Shown: positions 1-7,957, counted from the first letter of the stretch. The stretch is 64,000 nt of DNA from Sphingobacterium paludis (GCF_004364125.1 NZ_SNZV01000001.1:434001-498000), one strand, 5' to 3'. A program made the numbers and translations. Notes: a model not told the origin generated them from the sequence alone.

Positions 1-205
1 CGATGATGTGTGCTAGCCATGCAGAATCGCTATGCAGTATAGCTGCGCCGATACCAACGATCCTGTTCTTGTCGACAACCTTTACCGGTTTGCAAAAATC
101 ATGGAGACAGTACTGCAGTAAATTGATGTTGATGTCACCCCAACCCGAAGGTTGAAGGTGCTGGGTGTGTGGTAAATCTTGTATGTTAAGACGTTGTACT
201 TGCAT
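1..205 (-). CDS. GNAT-family acetyltransferase, N-terminal part only
   Basis: Translation from an ATG at 205 stays open to the window edge, giving about 68 residues. The run VKVVDKNRIVGIGAAILH has the form of the GNAT central beta strands, where a side chain is followed by a hydrophobic strand leading to the acetyl-CoA loop; the loop itself lies outside the window. The start codon sits inside the last codons of the ASCH gene (stop at 186), a 20-bp overlap that suggests translational coupling. The substrate cannot be told. The family call rests on pattern only. Confidence 0.6.
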   Translation of the reverse strand, partial: MQVQRLNIQDLPHTQHLQPSGWGDININLLQYCLHDFCKPVKVVDKNRIVGIGAAILHSDSAWLAHII

Positions 206-680
206 ATTTTTTTGTATTAAGCGGCCAAATTGTCTCGAAGTATTCGCAAACCAATTCCATCGTTGGCGTTGGTTGTATGCCGTGATTGCTCAATTCCCGA
301 AGGTAGTAATCCCAATGTACTTGCTTCCAGTACGCCAAGCTTTTATCTCCTTCGCCTTCAATAAAGGCATATGTAGCCGTGATATCTTTAAATTGCACAA
401 TAGCAACTTTAGTGGTTTTGATAATCGCCTGGGGGTTGCCATACCAATCCGTTATGACAGCAATATCACCGACCGCGGGAAGTTTTTCGTTAAAAATCTG
501 TAATGATGATACCGCGTGAGTCGTTGCGCGTTTGATCCCTTTTTGTACAAGTTCCGCACAGTCATTTGCGTCCTTTTCGTTATCGCAGAAGTAGTAACAA
601 ACGGGGAGGGGAACGAGGTTATATAGAGGGTTTCGCTTTTGAAACTCCGCCCAGTATTCTTTTGCAATGGCTTTTTTCAT
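186..680 (-). CDS. ASCH domain protein (YhfF/DUF984-like)
   Basis: A 164-residue protein matching the small ASCH family: an N-terminal helix (KEYWAEFQKRNP), then the GIKRATTHAVSS stretch typical of the ASCH nucleic-acid-binding cleft, then PAVGDIAVITDWYGNPQAII and a C-terminal YWKQVHWDYY stretch. ASCH domains resemble PUA folds and are thought to bind RNA; some members are nucleases. The target is unknown here. Full length for the family. A truncated second copy lies at 4505-4774 on the same strand. The gene overlaps the start of the acetyltransferase gene downstream. Confidence 0.8.
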   Translation of the reverse strand: MKKAIAKEYWAEFQKRNPLYNLVPLPVCYYFCDNEKDANDCAELVQKGIKRATTHAVSSLQIFNEKLPAVGDIAVITDWYGNPQAIIKTTKVAIVQFKDITATYAFIEGEGDKSLAYWKQVHWDYYLRELSNHGIQPTPTMELVCEYFETIWPLNTKKYASTTS

Positions 681-743
681 ATTGGTATCTTATGGTAACG
701 GGATATTAAATCAATATCCCTTAAGGCTTATCGCTTTCCTCTT

Positions 744-1034
744 CTACAATACATTTTCATAATGCAATACCTGTGGAAATGGATCATAATAGTCATGCAG
801 TAAAGACTTCCACTGCAAGTATTGTGCTGATTGCCGAAAGCCGACTTCGTGAGCCTCGATGGAAACCCATTCAACCAACAGAACGTATTGATGTTCAACT
901 TCCACACATCGCTTTAAGGTATGTTGTATATACCCGTCTATCGCAGAAATATATTGTCCTGCTGTCTTAAAATCGGCTTCAAACTTCTCGGATTGGCCCG
1001 GTTTTACGTTTAATATGGCAACTTCTAGTATCAT
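744..1034 (-). CDS. Antibiotic biosynthesis monooxygenase (ABM) domain protein
   Basis: At 96 residues this is the usual length of a single-domain ABM protein, a ferredoxin-like fold that dimerises. The N-terminal MILEVAILNVKPGQSEKFEA strand and helix, the central GYIQHTLKRCVE and the YVLLVEWVSIEAHEVGF strand followed by a C-terminal HDYYDPFPQVLHYE are typical. Members act as cofactor-free oxygenases or as haem or quinone binding proteins; the substrate cannot be inferred. It lies in a run of small minus-strand genes with the ASCH gene and a broken VOC gene, possibly one transcript. Confidence 0.75.
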   Translation of the reverse strand: MILEVAILNVKPGQSEKFEADFKTAGQYISAIDGYIQHTLKRCVEVEHQYVLLVEWVSIEAHEVGFRQSAQYLQWKSLLHDYYDPFPQVLHYENVL

Positions 1035-1055
1035 CGTGTATTATTTGTACTGTGT

Positions 1056-1720
1056 TTATTCGAAGGTTTTAAGTTCTCCATCTGTAAATTGAAAATGATA
1101 ATATTTGCCTCTGTTGTCGATAATGCCTGCTAAAGGATTCGGCTGAACAGCAACGTCGCTTGGGAACCAGATTTCTTTCACCAGATAGTTTGGTAACAAA
1201 AACAGCCCTTCCTGCGATCCGTTGGCAGCAAACCTTTCTTGGTCGCCTTTCCATAAACGCGTTCCGAAAAAAGCTTCAAGCTGCTTATTCATTTTGTAAA
1301 TATCATCTGTCGCCAATCCAATCTCATTAACGCAGAGAAAGCTGGTGATGTTAAACGGCTTGTCGGCGTGGTTTTTCAGATCATGGCGCACGATACATTC
1401 TGCAATATTTCCAGCAGCATCATAAAAATAAAAAGAATGCGCATTCCACGTATCGAAAAAAACAACCTTTTTATCGCCTTCGGCATTGATGATTTCCACT
1501 TTTGATGACAACCATTGCATTGCTTCATCCAGTTTGTTAGCAGGAATTAGGAAACAATAGTGATAGCGATAATGTTCAGCACTCCGCGCGAAGTACAGCC
1601 TACCTGAACCCAAAACAGATCACTGCTTTCCTCTTGGACGGATAGCCCTAACGTAGCTTCAAAAAAATGCCGTTGCTCAGCTATTTTATTGCTGTACAAC
1701 GTAAGTTGCTTGATTTTCAT
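1056..1720 (-). pseudogene. VOC/glyoxalase-family protein, frameshifted
   Basis: Two overlapping frames together make one VOC (glyoxalase/dioxygenase superfamily) protein. The first starts at ATG 1720 (MKIKQLTLYSNKIAEQRHFF) and runs through FWVQVG before losing homology. The second carries LYFARSAEHYRYHYCFLIPA and the rest of the fold to the stop at 1056. The switch falls near 1585-1600 and is explained by loss of one base in the first frame. The second frame alone would need an unusual TTG start and would lack the first beta strands. Either a true pseudogene or a sequencing error. Confidence 0.7.
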
Positions 1721-1884
1721 AAATTGTGCTATTTCGTTCAAAAAAGGTTAATACTTGCTCGATCGCTATTTTTTGTAATTTACGTACATTTTCTGTTAAT
1801 CTTCAGTTTTTTTATTTTAATTTTAGCGGAGTTTAGCGTTTTAACCCTTCTAGTAATTACTTTTTTTGATGGAACCTTTATCAC

Positions 1885-2439
1885 ATGAAAATTTTACAAA
1901 CCATCCTTACGTCAATTATTTTTATGCTTTCGACTACGCTGTATGCACAGGTTGATATAGGTAGAACTATGATATTCAAGAAATCGGCTCCCTCTACTGG
2001 GGGTGTTAAAATAGGAGATTCTAGGCAGATTGTTGTTAACGCTCTTGGCAATCCTAGCGCTATTACTAAAGAGTATTCGGATTTCGATGAAGCCTACATG
2101 GAAGTGTTAAACTACCCAAACACGAAATTGTTCATATTAAACAGCAAGCTAGATGGAATAATTATAAATGGATTTGCTGGCTCTCCATTCACCGTCGGGA
2201 CAAGTTCACAAAAAATAGATAAAGACTTCAGGGCTTTGTATGGAAATTTTGAAGGACAAACGACAAAAGTCCTTCAGATAACTTCTGGAGGAAAAGGTAT
2301 TGATTACGCTATATCTATTAATTACAGTACGGGTGTATCAAGGTTACCAACAAGCGGCGGTGGTAGGGGGGGAGCTGGTGGCTGGAAAGAAATCATTACA
2401 TTTAGGGAGGTTAATAGTATACATATTGTTGGAAACTAA
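1885..2439 (+). CDS. Secreted protein of unknown function
   Basis: The 184-residue product begins with a clear Sec signal peptide (MKILQTILTSIIFMLSTTLYAQ, cleavage likely after AYAQ-type site near residue 22). The mature part contains KIGDSRQIVVNALGNPSAI, which resembles the repeat found in BamE/SmpA-like small domains, though this is weak. Near the C terminus is a glycine-rich loop (GGGRGGAGG) before a last beta strand. I do not recognise a family. It is followed at once by a decayed gene in another frame, and the two may have been partners. Bases here are more AT-rich than in the conserved genes of the window. Confidence 0.55.
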   Translation: MKILQTILTSIIFMLSTTLYAQVDIGRTMIFKKSAPSTGGVKIGDSRQIVVNALGNPSAITKEYSDFDEAYMEVLNYPNTKLFILNSKLDGIIINGFAGSPFTVGTSSQKIDKDFRALYGNFEGQTTKVLQITSGGKGIDYAISINYSTGVSRLPTSGGGRGGAGGWKEIITFREVNSIHIVGN

Positions 2440-3130
2440 ATTCTCATGGTAAAACCCCACCGTCGCGCGCCATTTATGGCAATAACGTTTGGGTTTCCAG
2501 TACATGGAAAATAACTACATCATATGAAATACTTTGTAATGTTTTTGTCTCGACACTGTCAGCTAGGTCTCAGGAAAGGGCGAAAGACGTGATGGACGTA
2601 TTTTTAAGAAACATCAAAGATGCTGTCTTGGAAAATATAAAACACGACTACGGTCAGTTAATATTTGACTCCAAGGTAAGTGTCGGTTTAGATACGACCA
2701 ACGTGTTTTCGAAAGGAATTGGGGAGACTAAATTTACCAACGTCCCATAGACTCATTTTACGGAAAGAACCTCTTCGATTATGATGTGAAGATTCAGTTT
2801 GATAATTCTGATTTTGGCAACAAAAAATTTGGTGTATACGGTGAGACTTACGTAGAGGAAAAAGATAAAAAGTTAAAAAAAGAGCGAGAAAGTATACAAT
2901 ACATCCTCGATAACTTTAATATTCCGCAAACGAGAATGTATAAGTAGTAAAGTTACCATTTGCAGCAGCAGCAGCAGCAATATAGTAATGATACCTATCA
3001 TGCTCATGTCGCTTTGCCAAGCGTGATATCCGCGGCATTTGATCCTAGCAATTACGATGCACAATGGTATGAAGAAAATGATACGAAAAGCGGAAAGACA
3101 TATGTAGACGGATATAGTGTTTATCCCTAA
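2440..3130 (+). pseudogene. Decayed gene, copy 1 (frameshift plus tandem stops)
   Basis: A continuous coding signal runs across this stretch but is broken twice. Frame one reads through VMDVFLRNIKDAVLENIK to KFTNVP and meets TAG at about 2747. Comparison with the second copy (4383-4393) shows one base missing after the proline codon. After the shift the frame continues (DSFYGKNLFDYDVKIQFD) to MYK, where TAG and TAA stand in tandem at 2945-2950, and then goes on in the same frame through a six-glutamine run to TAA at 3130. No start was identified. Function unknown. Confidence 0.6.
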
Positions 3131-3142
3131 CTATTAAAACAG

Positions 3143-3610
3143 ATGAAAGATCTTCTTTTGCTAATAACTGTTTTGGCACTACTCGTGCTTAGTGCTGCTT
3201 GTGGCGATAGAATGGATCGGCCTATACCCGGTGGGGAGGACTCTTTACACTATTTTAATAGTTCAGAGTACAAGGTAATTCGCAAACTGCCTGACTCTGT
3301 GGGGTTTCGAATACGGTCTACTCGGCTAGAGGGTAAGTCTAAAAATAGGCTGATATTGGATGTGACAATGAGTAAGGATGTTTTAGGGTATGATTTTCCA
3401 ATTGTATATGGCGCGCAAAGTTATAGCGGAGCGACTATAAAGCCTAAAAGTATATCTATGGGCGAAGAAGCGGAACCCATCCTAAACAAGCGTTTAAAAT
3501 ACATGATATTCGGACTGCGATCTGGAAGTACTCGTTTATATCTGCGGCTTCCGAATACGGACAGCGTTCTATTTGAACTTCCTGTCCGATGGCGCGATAG
3601 CAAAGAGTAA
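3143..3610 (+). CDS. Small lipoprotein, tandem copy 1
   Basis: A 155-residue protein with a lipoprotein signal peptide: hydrophobic MKDLLLLITVLALLVLSAAC with Cys20 as the lipid-modified residue (lipobox LSAAC). The mature part is predicted mostly beta, ending LYLRLPNTDSVLFELPVRW. I recognise no family. It starts 13 bp after the decayed gene and is followed 3 bp later by a paralogue of almost the same length. The two share an 89-bp block over the lipobox region with a single mismatch, while the rest is clearly diverged. Confidence 0.65.
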   Translation: MKDLLLLITVLALLVLSAACGDRMDRPIPGGEDSLHYFNSSEYKVIRKLPDSVGFRIRSTRLEGKSKNRLILDVTMSKDVLGYDFPIVYGAQSYSGATIKPKSISMGEEAEPILNKRLKYMIFGLRSGSTRLYLRLPNTDSVLFELPVRWRDSKE

Positions 3611-3613
3611 CGG

Positions 3614-4090
3614 ATGAGACATCGCTTATTTTTGGCCAACATGTCAATGTTGCTTTTGCTAAGTGCCGCTTGTGGCGATAGAATGGATCGGCCTATACCT
3701 GGTGGGGAGGACTCTTTACACTATTTTAATAGTTCAGAGTACAAGGTAATTCGCAAGTTACCGGATTCAATGGGCTTTCGAATACGTTCTACGAAATTAG
3801 ATGGCGAATTTAAGGATCGAATAATATTAGAAATGGTTGTGAGTAAGGCTCTTGATGGCTATAGTTTCCCTATAGTATGTAGCGGGAAAAATAACAATAA
3901 TGGCAAAACCGTAAAACCTATTGAAGCGATTGCTCACGACGAAACAAAAGCTGGAGCTATGCTTAATAAACGATTGAAATACATTATTTACGGGGCAGGA
4001 TCTGTTTATACTCGCCTATATCTACGGCTTCCAGGACAAGATCGTGTTTTGTTCGAACTTCCTGTCCGGTGGAAAACAAAAAAAGAATAG
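3614..4090 (+). CDS. Small lipoprotein, tandem copy 2
   Basis: Paralogue of the preceding gene, 158 residues, again with a lipobox (LLSAAC, Cys20). Shared parts are GDRMDRPIPGGEDSLHYF after the Cys, an RIRST strand, an ILNKRLKY/MLNKRLKY strand and the C-terminal LYLRLP...LFELPVRW end. The middle (residues about 65-105) is diverged, with an N-rich loop. The order lipoprotein-lipoprotein-decayed gene repeats the order decayed gene-lipoprotein upstream, so a segment was duplicated in tandem. Function unknown; probably exposed on the periplasmic or cell surface. Confidence 0.65.
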   Translation: MRHRLFLANMSMLLLLSAACGDRMDRPIPGGEDSLHYFNSSEYKVIRKLPDSMGFRIRSTKLDGEFKDRIILEMVVSKALDGYSFPIVCSGKNNNNGKTVKPIEAIAHDETKAGAMLNKRLKYIIYGAGSVYTRLYLRLPGQDRVLFELPVRWKTKKE

Positions 4091-4174
4091 CGGATGATTT
4101 TATTGGGTTTTCAATATGGTATCAAACAGTTCATTTCGGATTAGTAATGCGCCTCGTGTTTATCTTTTAGTAAT

Positions 4175-4416
4175 AACGTCATGTTCTTATCTAACCCTTC
4201 ACTTAAGTCCCAGGAAGGAACGAGGTCAACGATGGTAGTTTCTAATAAATATGAAGAGGTCTATTTTAGAAAATATAAAAGGTGACTACGGTCAGTTTAT
4301 ATTTGACTCCTAGGTAAGTGTCGGTTTGGATACGACTAATGTGTTTTTGAAAGAAATTGGGGAGACTAAATTTACTAACGTTCCGATAGACACGTTTTAC
4401 GGAAAGAACCTCTTCG
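4175..4416 (+). pseudogene. Decayed gene, copy 2 (5' fragment, several breaks)
   Basis: This stretch matches the first decayed copy (about 2540-2777) base by base with many substitutions and several indels. The best-preserved part reads TKFTNVPIDTFYGKNLFE, where this copy keeps the base that copy 1 has lost, so the two copies confirm each other's reading frame. Stop codons interrupt the 5' part. Homology ends abruptly at the TTCG near 4416, where an 11-bp periodic array begins. Confidence 0.6.
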
Positions 4417-4507
4417 AGAGTTCATCGGGACTGGTTCGGGACATCTTCGGCCGGGCTTCGGGTCGGCTTCGACGGTGCTTCGAGAGCATGTCGAACAACA
4501 GTCGAAT
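4411..4507. repeat. Degenerate 11-bp periodic TCG array
   Basis: The trinucleotide TCG occurs at 4414, 4425, 4436, 4447, 4458, 4469, 4480, 4491 and 4502, that is nine times with an exact 11-bp step. Units have the form nnnTTCGnnnn, for example TGGTTCGGGAC and GGCTTCGGGTC. Left of it is the decayed gene, right of it the truncated ASCH copy; neither parental sequence contains the array, so it was inserted or grew exactly at this junction. It is much richer in G and C than its surroundings. Confidence 0.75.
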
Positions 4508-4774
4508 GGTTTTGATAATCGCCTGGGGGTTGCCATACCAATCCGTTATGATAGCAATATCACCTACGGCGGGAAGGTTCTCGTTATGAATGTGTAATGA
4601 TGATACCGCGTGAGTCGTTGCGCGTTTGATCCCTTTTTGGACAAGTTCCGCACAGTCATTTGCGTCCTTTTCGTTATCGCAGAAGTAGTTACGAATGGGG
4701 AGGGGAACTGGCTTATATTTGGGATTTCGCTTTTGAAACTCCGCCCAGTATTCTTTTGCAATGCCTGTTTTCAT
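4505..4774 (-). pseudogene. Truncated ASCH domain gene copy
   Basis: Second copy of the ASCH gene at 186-680, keeping the start (ATG at 4774) and about the first 89 codons, through GNPQAIIKT. Beyond that point the frame runs into the 11-bp array and codes for unrelated arginine-rich sequence before a chance stop at 4397. The lost part includes the C-terminal YWKQVHWDYY segment, so the product is unlikely to fold. The matching segments (about 413-690 and 4505-4785) form a direct repeat roughly 4.1 kb apart. Confidence 0.75.
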
Positions 4775-5083
4775 ATTCGTGTTTTATATACTAAATACAA
4801 GTGGTGAAGGATACTTCGATAGAAATTAAACAAATCATCTCGTTTTTATCTGCTTTACATGATGCTCGAAATGTGCTACGTAATCAGTTGCTAAAAATTT
4901 CAATGTTTGTCCATTTGCGATGATATAGATCTTGTTTAATTTATTATTGTCAGATTTAGATAAAGATAGTATATTGGAAATACATCGATAAGCCTGAAAA
5001 TTATTAAAATTGTGATTGGTTTTTACAAACTTATCAATAAAAGTTATAAGAAAAATCATTGCAGCAGAAAAGTGGAATAAGGT
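4775..5083. other. Intergenic region, no supported gene
   Basis: AT-rich stretch of about 310 bp between the ASCH fragment and the toxin operon. A minus-strand frame ending at 4835 closes with DYVAHFEHHVKQI, which recalls the last helix of DinB-like metal-binding proteins, but the upstream part of the frame does not, so at most it is a gene remnant. The promoter of the operon that starts at 5084 should lie here; no clear box was seen. Confidence 0.4.
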
Positions 5084-6157
5084 ATGGCAGCGGACTTAAC
5101 TACATCGCCTATTGATAGGCAGAATATATTGAACAACCCTGAAGCTCTGGATAACATCCAAGAGTTCTTGGGTATCACGGGCATGCTTTATGATGGGCAA
5201 TATCGGTTTACGACGACACAGTTGTCGGATTTTTTTGATGTGTCCGACCGGACTATTAAACGCTATGTTGAAAATCATTTGCAGGAACTGGAGCATAATG
5301 GCTACTGTGTGTTGCGGGGAGTGAAATTGAAGCAATTCAAAGAGCTATTTGGCCATTTGATCTATCAAGAAGTGGATCTCAGTTCTGATAGGGACACGAA
5401 TGTCCCTATCAGAAAGAAATTGACTGATAAACAGAACTTAAGCAAGGTAAATAAGCTCTCTTTGTTTAATTTTCGTGCCTTTCTTAACCTAGCGATGATA
5501 CTCACAGACAGTGAGCGCGCTAGATCTATCCGTAGCGCTATCCTCGATGTGGTACTTGATCTAGTAAATAAAAAATTAGGAGGATCTGTGAAGTACATCA
5601 ATCAGCGCGATGATGAGTATTTGTTAGCAATTGTGAAGGAACCGAAATACCGGAAAGAGTTTACCAGTGCACTCAGTAGGTACTTGAATATGGGAAATGT
5701 AAAGTATAAGCTCTATACGGATGCTATATATCAAGCTATTTTTAAGGAAAAAGCAAGTGAATACAAAGACCTGCTGCAGCTAGATGAAAAAGAGAATGCT
5801 AGAGAGACAATGTATGCAGAGGTATTGAAACTTATTGCATCATTCGAGATCGGTATAGCAGATGAAATGAAAGACGAGCACAATCGCATCGGCCGAAAAT
5901 TGGAACCTGCCGAATTGAATGCTTTGATTCACCGGTTTGTGAATCGTCGCCATTGGGAGCCTCAATTGGAGGATGCGCGTGTAAAGATGGCCTCAAGGGA
6001 TTATGGTTTCCGCGATGTAGTGCATAAGAAACTTGAAAACTATATCGATAGTATTTCGATAAATGATTATCAAAAATTTTTGGGTGAGCAAAGTAAAAGC
6101 CTCCAAGAGCAGATTGATGAGAATATTGAGATTTTCAAACGTCTAAAAGATCGTTAG
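5084..6157 (+). CDS. DNA-binding protein, likely antitoxin partner of a Doc toxin
   Basis: A 357-residue protein. Residues about 40-90 hold a helix-turn-helix of the form FTTTQLSDFFDVSDRTIKRYVENH. The middle (about 120-165: LSLFNFRAFLNLAMILTDSERARSIRSAILDVV) resembles the RhuM/BRO type of phage and virulence-associated DNA-binding proteins. The C-terminal part is helical and charged, ending in a coiled-coil-like LQEQIDENIEIFKRLKD. It lies 3 bp upstream of a Fic/Doc gene, the order normal for an antitoxin. It is much longer than the Phd antitoxin that usually pairs with Doc. Antitoxin role is inferred from position. Confidence 0.65.
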   Translation: MAADLTTSPIDRQNILNNPEALDNIQEFLGITGMLYDGQYRFTTTQLSDFFDVSDRTIKRYVENHLQELEHNGYCVLRGVKLKQFKELFGHLIYQEVDLSSDRDTNVPIRKKLTDKQNLSKVNKLSLFNFRAFLNLAMILTDSERARSIRSAILDVVLDLVNKKLGGSVKYINQRDDEYLLAIVKEPKYRKEFTSALSRYLNMGNVKYKLYTDAIYQAIFKEKASEYKDLLQLDEKENARETMYAEVLKLIASFEIGIADEMKDEHNRIGRKLEPAELNALIHRFVNRRHWEPQLEDARVKMASRDYGFRDVVHKKLENYIDSISINDYQKFLGEQSKSLQEQIDENIEIFKRLKDR

Positions 6158-6160
6158 CGG

Positions 6161-6589
6161 ATGGGTGTTCAATACTTCGATGTGGCACATGCCATTAAAG
6201 TGCACGATGATATTATCGATAAATCGGGAGGGCTTCATGGTATTCTAAATGAAGGGTTGCTGGTCAGTACTTTGGAGCATGTGCAGAATGATCTTTACTA
6301 TGAAAGCTTTATTGATAAGGCTTGTCATTTATTCTACTCTATCAATAAAAACCACTGTTTTCAGGACGGAAATAAAAGAGCTTCGATAGCGCTGACGGCC
6401 TATTTTCTAGAAATTAATGGCCTGGATTTTAAAGTCGGTCAGTTTTTGGTTCAAACGGAAAATATAGCTGTGCATGTGGCAAACAATAAGGTTGACAGGG
6501 AACTATTACATGAAATCATTGATTCGGTAGTTTACGAAAGTGATTATTCGGAATCGTTGAAATTAAGCATATTTAATGCGTTGCTTTGA
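6161..6589 (+). CDS. Death-on-curing (Doc) type Fic-domain toxin
   Basis: A 142-residue protein with the Fic core HCFQDGNKR at residues 65-73, matching the family motif HxFx(D/E)(A/G)NKR; His65 would be the catalytic base and the GNKR loop the phosphate binder. Length and N-terminal FDVAHAIKVHDDIIDKSGG fit the Doc branch, in which the enzyme phosphorylates EF-Tu and stops translation, rather than longer AMPylating Fic proteins. Proline at the second motif position of most Fic proteins is Cys here. It shares an operon with the DNA-binding protein upstream, which probably neutralises and represses it. Confidence 0.82.
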   Translation: MGVQYFDVAHAIKVHDDIIDKSGGLHGILNEGLLVSTLEHVQNDLYYESFIDKACHLFYSINKNHCFQDGNKRASIALTAYFLEINGLDFKVGQFLVQTENIAVHVANNKVDRELLHEIIDSVVYESDYSESLKLSIFNALL

Positions 6590-6865
6590 CATATAGTCTT
6601 TACAGAGGTACATCAATGGATCTCTACAGATGCGCCCAGGACTAATACAGGCTAGATAAGTCCTAATTTTTTTTAATTTTTGTGCGTGATATAAGGAATA
6701 CAATTTTTATAATAAAATTAATCGATCTGTATAGTAAAAAAAATAGCTGTTTTAGAATGATGAATCATATAGGTTGGATACGCAATATTACCTGATAAAA
6801 AATAGTAACGATAATATGAAAGCAACTACAATTGTGTTTTTAAAGTCAAATACAGTATCTACTCA
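6590..6865. other. Intergenic region between toxin and reductase genes
   Basis: AT-rich, with convergent genes on both sides. No gene, tRNA or strong hairpin terminator was recognised. Confidence 0.5.
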
Positions 6866-7405
6866 TCAAAGTGCACGAATATGCTGCAAGTACAGCGGTA
6901 CACTGTTCGCTATCCATTCTTCTGCGGCATTAAACTCCAGCCCGTAGTATGCAAAAAATGATTTATAATCCGCTTTGATATAGTCGAATGTGAGTTCAAA
7001 CGGTCGCAATAACTCGTTAAGCGTATATCGATATTTTTCGCCATCACGGTATTCGTTTTCATCGCCACCGACGGAAACTGCAAGACTAATTTTTTTTCCG
7101 GCAACCTTGTAGCCGCTTTTGCTCCCGTACGCCCAACCATGCGTCAGCACCTCGTCCAGCCACTTTTTAAGGAGGGGTGGGCTCGAGAACCAATAAAATG
7201 GAAACTGAAAAATAATCGTATCATGTTGTTCTATCAGCTGTTGTTCGGCAAGCACATCGATTTGCTCATCTGGATAGCGTTCATAAAGTTGGTGCATGGT
7301 GAATGTATCCGGATACTTTTGCAATTCCTCAACCCATCTTTTATTGATCACGGAATGTGCCATGTCTGGATGCACGATGATCACTAATGTTTTTCTTTCT
7401 TTCAT
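6866..7405 (-). CDS. NAD(P)H quinone oxidoreductase, flavodoxin fold
   Basis: With the ATG at 7405 the product has 179 residues, normal for the MdaB/KefF-type reductases. The first strand KTLVIIVHPDMAHSVINKRW gives the flavin phosphate loop, TIIFQFPFYWFSSPPLLKKWLDEVL is the hallmark second segment, and GKKISLAVSVGG is the third. Such soluble FMN/FAD enzymes reduce quinones by two electrons. A longer reading from 7453 adds 16 residues without family support. It is divergent to an HxlR regulator, a common arrangement in which the regulator senses electrophiles or quinones and controls the reductase. Confidence 0.85.
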   Translation of the reverse strand: MKERKTLVIIVHPDMAHSVINKRWVEELQKYPDTFTMHQLYERYPDEQIDVLAEQQLIEQHDTIIFQFPFYWFSSPPLLKKWLDEVLTHGWAYGSKSGYKVAGKKISLAVSVGGDENEYRDGEKYRYTLNELLRPFELTFDYIKADYKSFFAYYGLEFNAAEEWIANSVPLYLQHIRAL

Positions 7406-7497
7406 TTTTACGTTTCGTATACATACAAAATTAACGCTTGTGTCCGTGATCATGTATATTAGCAGCTTATTGTAAGCTACTATAAAAAATGTAAGGC

Positions 7498-7878
7498 ATG
7501 TCTAAGATTAAGGAAACATCGAGCAATTTCGCGAATAAATCAGCGCTATCAGACGAGTGTCCAGAGGTGTATGCTGCTCAACTTATTTCCGGGCAGTGGT
7601 CATTGGCTATCTGTTCTTGGTTGCTGATGGGCAAGTTGCGCTTTAGCGAATTAAAGAATCGGTTACCCAATATAACCGAGCGTATGCTGGCTCTACAATT
7701 GCGGAAATTGGAAGATAACGGAATTATTGCCCGCACCATTTATGCTACGGTGCCTGCGCGCGTCGATTATGAATTGACGGCGATAGGGTACGAACTAAAG
7801 CCAATCATCAAGCAGTTGGAGGCGTGGGGCGAAAAGCACAGGTTGCTAAGCACCCAAAACAAGAGAGATCTAGCTTGA
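7498..7878 (+). CDS. HxlR-family transcriptional regulator
   Basis: A 126-residue winged-helix protein: QLISGQWSLAICSWLLMGKLRFSEL is the HxlR signature (wild-type form GGKWxxxIL...L..G..RF.EL), followed by LPNITERMLALQLRKLEDNGII and a wing with VDYELT. One Cys precedes the HTH (DECPEVYAAQ) and another is in helix 1 (ICSW); such Cys act as redox or aldehyde sensors in studied members. It is divergent to the reductase gene 92 bp away and probably controls it. A hairpin terminator follows at 7894. Confidence 0.88.
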   Translation: MSKIKETSSNFANKSALSDECPEVYAAQLISGQWSLAICSWLLMGKLRFSELKNRLPNITERMLALQLRKLEDNGIIARTIYATVPARVDYELTAIGYELKPIIKQLEAWGEKHRLLSTQNKRDLA

Positions 7879-7893
7879 TCACGCTATAAAAAA

Positions 7894-7923
7894 AAGAGCA
7901 GAGGTTTGGGAACCTGTGCTCTT
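7894..7923. terminator. Bidirectional hairpin terminator
   Basis: Arms AAGAGCAGAGGTT and AACCTGTGCTCTT pair around a short TTGG loop with one internal mismatch. An A-run precedes it on the plus strand, which is a T-run for minus-strand transcripts. It can end both hxlR (plus) and the small ORF at 7958-8074 (minus). Confidence 0.75.
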
Positions 7924-7957
7924 CGCGATCAAATGTATATAGAATAGTTGTTGTATT

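Noticed and set aside
4835..5059. Minus-strand 74-codon frame ending in a DinB-like HFEHHVKQI stretch
   Set aside because: Only the last ~15 residues look like the family; the rest is low-complexity and there is no start context. Mentioned as a possible remnant only.
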